Below are positions 57,712 to 64,000 of a stretch of 64,000 nucleotides of DNA, in pieces. The DNA comes from Candidatus Woesearchaeota archaeon (GTDB taxonomy: Archaea > Nanobdellota > Nanobdellia > Woesearchaeales > UBA10216), in the NCBI GenBank assembly GCA_016180195.1, contig JACPBS010000005.1, positions 1-64,000 on the forward strand. The letters are read 5' to 3'. Below the pieces are notes generated by a model. It saw nothing but the letters and a program-made list of their open reading frames with translations, did no database searches and was not told the DNA's origin. Both the position numbers and the translations under genes were made by a program. Every line of letters starts with the position of its first letter. The stretch's first letter is position 1.

Positions 57712-59781
57712 TTACAGCCCGTTTACAATCCTCAATATATCTTCCCCATAGCGCATTATCTTGACAGGTCCAAGTCCGTTTATGTTTTCAAGCTGGTCTT
57801 TTGTCATCGGCATTCTTTGGGCAATCTCGATGATTGTCCTGTCATGGAGTATCATGTAGGGCGCAGTTCCGAATTTGAGGCTCTGTTCCCTTCTCCATTT
57901 TTTTAGCATTGAAAGAACGTCGCTTGATCCGGATTTTACTGGCTCAAGCCTTAGCTGTGTTTCCTTGAGCATCTTTTGCATGTCCTCGTTTATGAAGCTG
58001 GTTATCGAGTTCCCTGGATATGTGAGGTAAAGTGATTTCTTTGCCCTGCTCAGTGCAACATAGAAAACCCGTCTTTCCTCCTCTTCTTTGTCGTATGCCT
58101 CTGTAGCCACCATGTCAACAATGGGGTGCTCGCTGCCTTTGCACGGGAAATTTGTGCTGGTGCATCCCATGACAAATACCATCTCTGCTTCCATTCCCTT
58201 GATTGCATGTATCGTTGCCAGTGTTACCTCGTCACCTTGTTTTGTCTGTTTCCCGGTCTCTTCAGTCCTTACTACGTGCTTGATGCCTCTCAGTTTCATT
58301 GCCGATGAGAGGTCATTCAGCTGTCTGTTGGTTCTGGATAGCACGAATATGTCTTTACCATTGAGCCCAGAGGACAATATTCTCTGTATCACGAATTCGA
58401 ATTCAGCCTGCTCGGTTTCGAAATTCAGGAGCCTTATGTCCTTCTCCCCGTGTCTTGATGCCTCTACATCGGGGAGCCTCATGTTCCTGATTGACTTGTT
58501 CATCAGGTCTATTATGTGCATTGTTGACCTGTAGTTTTTTGTGAGGCATATTATTTCGGGTTCAGGGTGTTTATCCTGGAAATTTATTATGTGCCTTATG
58601 TCAGACCCTCTCCATCCGAATATTGATTGCCTTGGGTCGCCTACGCAGAATATGTTTTTGGGCGACATTATGTCCAGCAGTTCGATCTGGATTGTGTTGA
58701 CATCCTGGTATTCATCAACAAGGATGTGCTCGAATTTCGGGATGGTTTCAGGGTGGCTTCTGAACAGGTTCAGAGTATCAACTAGCTGGTCAGCATGGTC
58801 CCTGAGTCCTGATTTCTCCATGTTTTCCTCGATTGACTTGGTCAGGCTGTGCATCATTTCTGCAGCCTCGATGTGTTTTTTTTCGATGTTTTTGGTGAAA
58901 TCGGTTATTTCCTGGTTTTTTAGCTTGAAGTAGTCCCTTATCATGAAGCAGTCGTTTACCAGCGTGTTTCCCAGCTGCTCGATGGTTTTGTCTTTTTTTT
59001 GGCTGTGGCTGAAATACTTTTCAATTGCCTTCTCGGTCGAAAGCTTCATTTCAGACAGGGCATTCCTAAAAAGCATCACCTTGTCATGGTAGTTCAGCAT
59101 CCTGACGCTTCTTGAATAAATAAGGTTATTGTGCCTTAGCAGTGTTTTTTCACAAAACGAGTTGAAGGTTTCGATCCTTGAGCTGTTGTAAGAATCAAGC
59201 CTATTGGCCATTTCCTGTCTTGCTTTTCTTGTGAATGTTATGGCCAGGATGGCTGATGGGTCGATTGATTTGTACGTTACAAGGAATTCAACCCTCTTTG
59301 CGATGACCCTTGTCTTTCCCGCCCCTGCCCCTGCAACGCACAGTATGTGTCTTTTGTCGCTTATCACTGCCTTTTTTTGCTCGTCATTCAGGTCTTCCAG
59401 GAACTTTCCGAATTCCGGGAAAATTTTCCTTTCTTCATCGCTTATCTTGGTGGATTCGAAGCTGAAGGAAAATTTTTTCCTGGTTGGATTCTTTATTTCA
59501 TTGTTCCCTTTTTCAGTCAGCTCCAGCACTTTCCAGAACTTGTTTCCATTTACCGGAACAAACGCAATCAGGCCGTTGTAAAGAAGCTTGTCTATTGTCT
59601 CAGCAAGCTCATCCTCGTTGTATGCAAGGCTCCCGAAGCCCTTGAGTTTGTGTAGCCTGTTTCTTTGTATGGATTCATTGTCCTTGTTGCCTGAAAGAAA
59701 ATCTATAAGAAGCTTTTTCCCTACGCCGAACGGGATCTCTTTTATTCCATTGAGCACGTTGAGGTGGTCCAGGTCTCCCAT
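57712..59781 (-). CDS. UvrD-type SF1 helicase with RecQ accessory domains (RQC at N-terminus, HRDC at C-terminus)
   Basis: 689 residues. An RQC-like winged helix (about 5-92; IPFGVGKKLLIDFLSG, LHKLKGFGSLAYNEDELAET) comes first. The UvrD/Rep core has AGAGAGKT (150-157), DEYQD, GDPRQSIFGWRG and VFYVALSRAKK. A C-terminal HRDC-like domain follows (about 625-689; LHDRTIIEIAQRMPMTKDQL). RQC and HRDC are normally on the SF2 helicase RecQ, so RecQ's DNA-recognition parts have been put on an SF1 motor. This suggests unwinding of forked or G-rich structures in repair. Confidence 0.9.
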   Translation of the reverse strand: MGDLDHLNVLNGIKEIPFGVGKKLLIDFLSGNKDNESIQRNRLHKLKGFGSLAYNEDELAETIDKLLYNGLIAFVPVNGNKFWKVLELTEKGNNEIKNPTRKKFSFSFESTKISDEERKIFPEFGKFLEDLNDEQKKAVISDKRHILCVAGAGAGKTRVIAKRVEFLVTYKSIDPSAILAITFTRKARQEMANRLDSYNSSRIETFNSFCEKTLLRHNNLIYSRSVRMLNYHDKVMLFRNALSEMKLSTEKAIEKYFSHSQKKDKTIEQLGNTLVNDCFMIRDYFKLKNQEITDFTKNIEKKHIEAAEMMHSLTKSIEENMEKSGLRDHADQLVDTLNLFRSHPETIPKFEHILVDEYQDVNTIQIELLDIMSPKNIFCVGDPRQSIFGWRGSDIRHIINFQDKHPEPEIICLTKNYRSTMHIIDLMNKSIRNMRLPDVEASRHGEKDIRLLNFETEQAEFEFVIQRILSSGLNGKDIFVLSRTNRQLNDLSSAMKLRGIKHVVRTEETGKQTKQGDEVTLATIHAIKGMEAEMVFVMGCTSTNFPCKGSEHPIVDMVATEAYDKEEEERRVFYVALSRAKKSLYLTYPGNSITSFINEDMQKMLKETQLRLEPVKSGSSDVLSMLKKWRREQSLKFGTAPYMILHDRTIIEIAQRMPMTKDQLENINGLGPVKIMRYGEDILRIVNGL

Positions 59782-59831
59782 CTATTTCGTGCCGGGGAGC
59801 TATTATTAATTTTTTTCTGCCCTTTTTTTTA

Positions 59832-59847
59832 TCAAGCGTACTTGATG
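59832..59847. repeat. Short inverted repeat upstream of the UvrD-like gene
   Basis: ATCAAG (59832-59837), CGTA, CTTGAT (59842-59847): a perfect 6-bp stem with a 4-nt loop, between the helicase promoter and the TYW1 3' end. On the minus strand it is not followed by a T run, so a terminator is unlikely; an operator is possible. Confidence 0.4.
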
Positions 59848-59875
59848 CTTGCGGCTTTTTGGATGGTTAAGATGT

Positions 59876-60814
59876 TCAGAACTTCATTTTCCTGTTCCTG
59901 CTGTCTTTTTTCATGAGGAGCACTACTTTTCCCGATTCCTGCTCGTCTATTATTTTGTATCCGGAATGTTTTGCTATCGCTTCGGCAAATTTCCTTACCT
60001 CTTCCATGGTGAGTGCATTGTTTGGCTTCAGCCTTTTTTTGCTTTCCCCCCTCCAGCTGTATGATTTGACCTCTACGAACTTGGGCAATGCTTTTTTTAT
60101 CAGCGTGCCGTATTGCTCGGGATGAACGTTGGTTAGCCCTTTTATTATTGTCATTCTTATCGCGGTTCTTGTCTGCTTTCTCCTTTTTTTAAGGATGTCC
60201 AGGCTTTTCATCAGCCTGATCCATCCATCCTTTAGCATTGGTTTGTCAACCTTCATGAAAAGTTCCTTGTTGGGCGCGCTTAATGAGATATACATCTGGG
60301 TCGGCGCTGTTATCTTTTCAAGCACTGCCGGAATCTGCCCGTTGGTTACGAGAAAGCTGGTATACCTGTTCTTCTTTATTTCCTTTATGAATTCATCCAG
60401 TTTCGGGTACGCTGTGTTTTCGCCGTTTAGGGAAAGTGTAAAGTGTTTTGGGTGTCTGGATTGGAGCCATTTTTCCATGTCAGTTCCCTTGAACCCTCCG
60501 AATCCTGCCAGAAGCCTTTTTTGGGATTCCACTGCGTTGGTTACGAGTTCTTTTGGATCGTCTATTTTTCCGAATGGTGAATTGTTTCGTGTGCGCCAGC
60601 AGAACAGGCAGTTCATATTGCAGAAATTTAAAGCTACGGACATCTGTATGCATTGGTGGCTTCGTATCCCGTAGAATTTTTCCTTGTAGCAGGGCTCTCC
60701 TCCCCTTATGCTTTTCGCGGTGTAGTGGCACGTTTTGCATGCAGAATGCTCGCCTATGAAGTCATATCCCTGCTTTCTTAGGATTGCCTTGTATTTTTTG
60801 TCCATCTTTTTCAT
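59876..60814 (-). CDS. taw1: tRNA 4-demethylwyosine synthase (TYW1/Taw1)
   Basis: 312 residues (an ATG at 60805 is also possible). Radical SAM motif C65-x3-C69-x2-C72 (CNMNCLFCW) plus the second cluster cysteines C26, C29, C42 and possibly C55. CHYTAKSIRGGEPCYKEKF and LSLNGENTAYP are typical. It condenses N1-methylguanosine-37 of tRNA-Phe with pyruvate to make the tricyclic base. It connects with the pheST genes and the Phe-rich leader through the same tRNA, but this may be chance. Confidence 0.94.
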   Translation of the reverse strand: MKKMDKKYKAILRKQGYDFIGEHSACKTCHYTAKSIRGGEPCYKEKFYGIRSHQCIQMSVALNFCNMNCLFCWRTRNNSPFGKIDDPKELVTNAVESQKRLLAGFGGFKGTDMEKWLQSRHPKHFTLSLNGENTAYPKLDEFIKEIKKNRYTSFLVTNGQIPAVLEKITAPTQMYISLSAPNKELFMKVDKPMLKDGWIRLMKSLDILKKRRKQTRTAIRMTIIKGLTNVHPEQYGTLIKKALPKFVEVKSYSWRGESKKRLKPNNALTMEEVRKFAEAIAKHSGYKIIDEQESGKVVLLMKKDSRNRKMKF

Positions 60815-60855
60815 GGATTCGATGACAGCTATAAATTTTTAATTAAAAAGGGCTT

Positions 60856-60929
60856 ATTGAAAACCTGGTTGTTGCTGAAACCGATTCGGTTCACTGAAGT
60901 GAACTCCTTTTTTCTCTCCCCTTCGGAAC
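60856..60929 (-). repeat. Structured dispersed repeat, copy B1
   Basis: Reverse-complement match to 7518-7592 (one mismatch in the first 58 nt). Core at 60881-60926 with the hairpin GTTCAC/GTGAAC followed by CGAATCGG. Confidence 0.75.
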
Positions 60930-60972
60930 CGAGGGGAGGAAAAAAGAACCTTGGTTAAACAAGGCGAATCGG
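60929..60972 (+). repeat. Structured dispersed repeat, copy B2 (diverged)
   Basis: Reads CCGAGGGGAGG, an A run, then the hairpin CCTTG-GTTAAA-CAAGG (60949-60964) and CGAATCGG (60965-60972). The frame on both sides is like copies A and B1, while the hairpin sequence is different but still pairs. It faces copy B1 head to head. Confidence 0.65.
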
Positions 60973-61028
60973 ATCGTTTACAACAGAACATGCAATAGGT
61001 TTTCAATGCGCCATTAAAAAGAAACTTT

Positions 61029-61036
61029 TTTATATC
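61029..61036 (+). promoter_or_regulatory. TATA box of the SUF operon
   Basis: TTTATATC, 27 nt upstream of the ATG at 61063 and followed by the inverted repeat at 61048-61061. Confidence 0.55.
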
Positions 61037-61047
61037 TTCTTTTTTTC

Positions 61048-61061
61048 TTAACGATTGTTAA
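61048..61061. promoter_or_regulatory. Operator-like inverted repeat at the SUF start
   Basis: TTAAC-GATT-GTTAA, perfect 5-bp arms with a 4-bp spacer, between TATA box and ATG and thus over the expected transcription start. A protein bound here would block initiation. The best candidate is the regulator encoded immediately after. Confidence 0.5.
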
Positions 61062-61062
61062 C

Positions 61063-61431
61063 ATGGTTTTGCCCCAGGAAATTGAGATTTGGTATGTCAT
61101 CCCTGCATTGAGGAGGGAATTGGCTCTGGAGCTTGTGAGGGGGCATTCAATGCCTCAGAAAAGAATAGCTTCTGTTTTGGGTCTCACTGAGGCGGCTGTT
61201 TCCCAGTATGTTTGCCTGAAGAGGGGTGCAAAGGTGCATTTTCCCCGTTCTCTTAGAAGGGAAATCGCGCTTTCAGCAAAGAGGATTGCTAATGGTTCGG
61301 ATGCAATGAGGGAGCTGATGGGCCTTTCAGGTAATCAGTTGGTAAGGAGCCTCGTTTGCACGTTGCATAGGAAGGGGAACCCTTCGTTGAGGAATTGCAG
61401 GATCTGTTATGGTGGATATGAAAGGGCTTAG
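61063..61431 (+). CDS. Helix-turn-helix regulator with a cysteine cluster (COG2522 type)
   Basis: 122 residues. The N-terminal part (5-60) is the archaeal XRE-type helix-turn-helix (PALRRELALELVRGHSMPQKRIASVLGLTEAAVSQYV). The C-terminal part holds C99-x12-C112-x2-C115, with C51 as a possible fourth ligand, which suggests an Fe-S cluster or zinc. First gene of the SUF operon, overlapping sufB by 23 nt. Position and cysteines suggest that it senses Fe-S status and represses the operon, like SufR or IscR in bacteria, but by a different protein family. This role is inferred. Confidence 0.82.
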   Translation: MVLPQEIEIWYVIPALRRELALELVRGHSMPQKRIASVLGLTEAAVSQYVCLKRGAKVHFPRSLRREIALSAKRIANGSDAMRELMGLSGNQLVRSLVCTLHRKGNPSLRNCRICYGGYERA

Positions 61432-62734
61432 CAGGAAGATTGTCAGGGAAATATCGGATTCAAAGAATGAGCCTCTTTGGATGAAAGACTTTAGGCTCAG
61501 GTCCCTGGACGTTTTCATGAAGACTGGTTTTCCCAGATGGGGGCCTGATCTGTCCGGGATTGATTTCAGCAGGCTTTCTTATTATTTGAGCCCTGGTTCA
61601 GGGAAGTCCTCTTCATGGGATGATGTTCCTGCTCATATAAGGAAAACTTTTGATAAGCTGGGTGTGCCTGAGGCTGAGAGGAGGTTTCTTGGCGGGCTTG
61701 GAGCCCAGTATGAGTCAGAGATGGTTTATCACAGCCTCAAGAAAGAGATTGAGGAGAAAGGAGTCATTTTCATTGATACGGATTCGGCATTGAGGGATCA
61801 TTCGCGCTTGTTCAGAAGGTTTTTTTCCAAGATTGTGCCTCCTTCGGATAACAAGTTTGCTGCCCTTAATAGCGCTCTTTGGAGCGGCGGGAGTTTTGTT
61901 TATGTTCCTGAGGGTGTTAAGGTCAATGTACCTCTTCAGGCTTATTTCAGGATTAATGCGCAGGGCATCGGTCAGTTTGAGAGGACGCTCATAGTTGTTG
62001 GGGAAAATGCATCATTAAATTATATCGAGGGCTGCACAGCTCCAGTTTACTCATCCCCTTCCCTGCATGCGGGTGTTGTTGAGGTTATTGCATTGAAGGG
62101 GTCAACTGTCAGGTACACGACAATCCAGAATTGGTCCAGGAATGTTTACAATCTTGTTACCAAGAGGGCGCATGCTTATGCGGGCAGCGTTGTTGAATGG
62201 GTTGATGGTAATCTTGGCAGTAAGGTCACTATGAAGTACCCGAGTATTTACCTTAAAGGTAAGGGTTCGCGTGCAGACATCCTTTCTGTTTCGTTTTCCG
62301 GGAAAGGGCAGGTACAGGATTTGGGTGGGAAGGTTCTTCACTTGGCACCTGGTACGAGTTCGCGCATAATTTCAAAGTCTATTTGCCAGAAGGGGGGGTC
62401 TTCCTGCTATAGGGGTCTTGTTTATGTCAGGAAGGGGATGGCTGGCTCAAGGTCAAGCATGCGTTGTGATTCATTGCTGCTTGACAGCGTGTCAAAGGCT
62501 GATGCTTTTCCTTCTTTGAAGGTGGAGGAGAAGGATGTGGAATTGATGCATGAGGCAACAGTCGGAAGGGTAAGCGAGGATGCGCTCTTTTATCTCATGA
62601 GCAGGGGGCTTAGCCAGTCCGAAGCCGTATCCCTTGTTGTGCTTGGCTTCATAAGCCAGTTTACAAGGGAGCTTCCGATGGAATATGCAGTGGAGCTTAA
62701 CAGGCTGATCAGGCTTAATATCGAGGGATTTTGA
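61409..62734 (+). CDS. sufB: Fe-S cluster assembly scaffold SufB
   Basis: 441 residues (an internal ATG at 61418 would shorten it by 3). Conserved SufB features are all present: EPLWMKDFRL, VPPSDNKFAALNSALWSGG, YIEGCTAP, the beta-helix region, and HEATVGRVSEDALFYLMSRG near the end. In the SUF system SufB works with SufC and SufD. No sufC lies beside it here, so it must be elsewhere or beyond the window. Confidence 0.96.
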   Translation: MVDMKGLSRKIVREISDSKNEPLWMKDFRLRSLDVFMKTGFPRWGPDLSGIDFSRLSYYLSPGSGKSSSWDDVPAHIRKTFDKLGVPEAERRFLGGLGAQYESEMVYHSLKKEIEEKGVIFIDTDSALRDHSRLFRRFFSKIVPPSDNKFAALNSALWSGGSFVYVPEGVKVNVPLQAYFRINAQGIGQFERTLIVVGENASLNYIEGCTAPVYSSPSLHAGVVEVIALKGSTVRYTTIQNWSRNVYNLVTKRAHAYAGSVVEWVDGNLGSKVTMKYPSIYLKGKGSRADILSVSFSGKGQVQDLGGKVLHLAPGTSSRIISKSICQKGGSSCYRGLVYVRKGMAGSRSSMRCDSLLLDSVSKADAFPSLKVEEKDVELMHEATVGRVSEDALFYLMSRGLSQSEAVSLVVLGFISQFTRELPMEYAVELNRLIRLNIEGF

Positions 62735-63933
62735 TGAGAAGGGAGGATTTTCCGATACTAGCGAGGAAGGTGAATGGGCATCCGCTTGCTTATTTGGATA
62801 ATGCATCCACTTCACAAAAGCCAAAGCAGGTAATTAGTGCTGTATCTGATTTTTATGAGAATCACAATTCCAACATACATAGGGGCATTCATTCTCTCAG
62901 CGAGGAGGCCACGGAGATGTATGAAGATTCGCATGTTAAGGTTGCCCGCTTCGTAAATGCGGATAACGGCGAGATAATATTTACTAGAAATACAACTGAG
63001 TCGATCAATCTGCTGGCGTATTCGCTTTGCCTGGGGCTTAAGGCAGGCGATGAGATTCTGCTTACAGAGATGGAGCACCATAGCAATCTTGTCCCGTGGC
63101 AGCAGATTGCTCTTAAGGGGGGCTTGAAGGTTAGGTTTGCCAGGGTTGATGATTCAGGGGCTATTGACATGGAGCACTTCTCTTCTTTGCTTGGGAAAAG
63201 GACCCGGATTGTATCTGTTGGCCATGTTTCGAATGTTTTGGGCACGATCAACCCTGTCAGGGAGATTTCAAAAGCTTCGAGGGATAACGGTTCTGTTAGC
63301 ATAATTGATGCTGCCCAGAGTGTCCCGCATATGCCTGTCGACGTCAAGTCGTTGGGATGCGACTTTCTCGCATTTTCCTCCCATAAGATGCTTGGCCCTA
63401 CTGGTGTAGGAGTCCTGTATGGAAAGCGGCATATCCTCGAATCATTGCCTCCTTTTCTTTTCGGCGGTGACATGATAAGGCAGGTTGATTTCGGGAATTC
63501 AAGGTTTAATGATGTTCCTTGGAAGTTTGAGGCTGGAACGCCGGATATTGCGGGAGCCGTGGGGTTGGGTGCTGCTGTGGATTATTTGGGGCGAATAGGC
63601 ATGGATGCCGTTCTGGATCACGGGCGCAAGCTTTCTGATTACGCAAGAAGCAGGCTTCTTTTGACTCCGGGAATTGAATTGTATGGTCCGTCAGGCAAGA
63701 GGGGCAGCCTTCTTTCTTTTAATCTCAAGGGCGTTCATTCCCATGATGTTGCCGAGATCCTTGATCGTGACGGCATTGCTGTCCGGGCAGGGCATCACTG
63801 TGCAATGCCCTTGATGAGGAAGCTTGGTATTACGGGCGCGGTGAGGGCGAGCTTTTATCTTTATAACTCGAAAGATGAGATTGACAGGCTCGAGTCTTCG
63901 ATTTTAAGGGTTAGGAAGGTTTTTTCAAAATGA
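62734..63933 (+). CDS. sufS: Cysteine desulfurase SufS
   Basis: 399 residues from the ATG at 62734, forming TGATG with the sufB stop. PLP enzyme of fold type I: the lysine that binds PLP in FSSHKMLGPTGVG, the catalytic cysteine in RAGHHCAMPLM, and HHSNLVPWQ. It takes sulfur from cysteine and passes it to the scaffold. Confidence 0.96.
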   Translation: MRREDFPILARKVNGHPLAYLDNASTSQKPKQVISAVSDFYENHNSNIHRGIHSLSEEATEMYEDSHVKVARFVNADNGEIIFTRNTTESINLLAYSLCLGLKAGDEILLTEMEHHSNLVPWQQIALKGGLKVRFARVDDSGAIDMEHFSSLLGKRTRIVSVGHVSNVLGTINPVREISKASRDNGSVSIIDAAQSVPHMPVDVKSLGCDFLAFSSHKMLGPTGVGVLYGKRHILESLPPFLFGGDMIRQVDFGNSRFNDVPWKFEAGTPDIAGAVGLGAAVDYLGRIGMDAVLDHGRKLSDYARSRLLLTPGIELYGPSGKRGSLLSFNLKGVHSHDVAEILDRDGIAVRAGHHCAMPLMRKLGITGAVRASFYLYNSKDEIDRLESSILRVRKVFSK

Positions 63934-64000
63934 CTGATCTCTACCAGGAACACATAATGGAGCATTTCTACAATCCAAGGAATAGGGGTTCAATGAGGGA
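63930..64000 (+). CDS. sufU: SufU/IscU-type scaffold, partial at the window end
   Basis: The first 23 codons (YQEHIMEHFYNPRNRG after MTDL) are the start of the IscU/SufU family: DLYxxxIxxHxxNPRNxG is typical. It overlaps the sufS stop by 4 nt (ATGA). The rest lies outside the window, so its zinc/cluster cysteines cannot be checked. Confidence 0.88.
   Translation, partial: MTDLYQEHIMEHFYNPRNRGSMR

Larger units (their letters stand above)
60815..61062. other. Structured intergenic region upstream of the SUF operon
   Basis: No gene is seen in these 248 nt. They hold two head-to-head copies of the dispersed element (60881-60926 and 60929-60972), whose facing ends form a strong stem (CTCCCC, bulge, TCGG with CCGA, GGGGAG), then a TATA box and an operator-like inverted repeat. 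Confidence 0.6.

Noticed and set aside
1..64000. CRISPR array or cas genes
   Set aside because: No regularly spaced repeats with unique spacers and no Cas protein were found. The repeats seen are protein modules or hairpin elements.
1..64000. Insertion sequence or integrated phage
   Set aside because: No transposase, integrase or phage structural gene is present. The dispersed element has no encoded protein.

Overview
The window comes from a small, gene-dense archaeal genome. The evidence is a complete archaeal ribosomal-protein cluster with S4e, L32e, L19e, L34e, L14e and eIF1/SUI1, archaeal SecY plus a DUF106/EMC3-like insertase, a Hef-type helicase, a TYW1-type wyosine enzyme, an archaeal TrpRS and PheRS, and TATA boxes lying 21-24 nt upstream of many start codons, as expected for leaderless mRNAs. 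A one-polypeptide PriS-PriL primase and a bacterial-type AspRS suggest a DPANN lineage (Woesearchaeota/Pacearchaeota-like). That placement is inference.

Layout. 1-7.4 kb: a ubiquitin-like modifier, a HAM1/RdgB pyrophosphatase, a CorA-like channel, a bacterial AspRS fused to a YbaK-like deacylase, an orphan helical protein, acetyl-CoA synthetase and a divergent TrmB regulator. 7.6-10.8 kb: pheS-pheT, in which pheT appears to start with AUU. 24.8-10.8 kb (minus): L3 to L14e, 26 genes with mostly 4-nt overlaps, including SUI1, SecY and DUF106. 24.9-32.4 kb: fused primase, Toprim protein, HtpX, Hef with a damaged nuclease motif, an M50 protease and TrpRS. 32.4-35.7 kb: a HEPN-MNT module with a doubled operator, and an unrecognised five-gene operon ending in an Asp/Glu racemase. 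35.8-39.0 kb: split transketolase and DAHP synthase, the latter preceded by a 22-codon reading frame rich in Phe and Tyr codons. 39.0-54.4 kb: a 4454-residue secreted subtilase/adhesin, translationally overlapped with a membrane protein that has related outer domains and four cytosolic CBS motifs. 54.4-64 kb: an exosome-associated RNA-binding protein, presenilin-type protease, TraB protein, PRC-barrel protein, Ni/Co permease, tRNA-Gly(CCC), an RQC-UvrD-HRDC helicase, TYW1, and a SUF operon (regulator, sufB, sufS, start of sufU).

How the genes work together. Transketolase makes erythrose-4-phosphate, the substrate of the adjacent DAHP synthase. The aromatic-codon leader would tie that unit to charged tRNA-Phe/Tyr. 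The SUF genes make the Fe-S clusters needed by the primase and TYW1. The giant protease and the CBS receptor look like one envelope system.

Most notable non-coding signals: a three-copy element with a conserved frame around a covarying hairpin (7521-7566, 60881-60926, 60929-60972); twin hairpins with complementary loops (30422-30512); and the putative aromatic leader (38764-38998).
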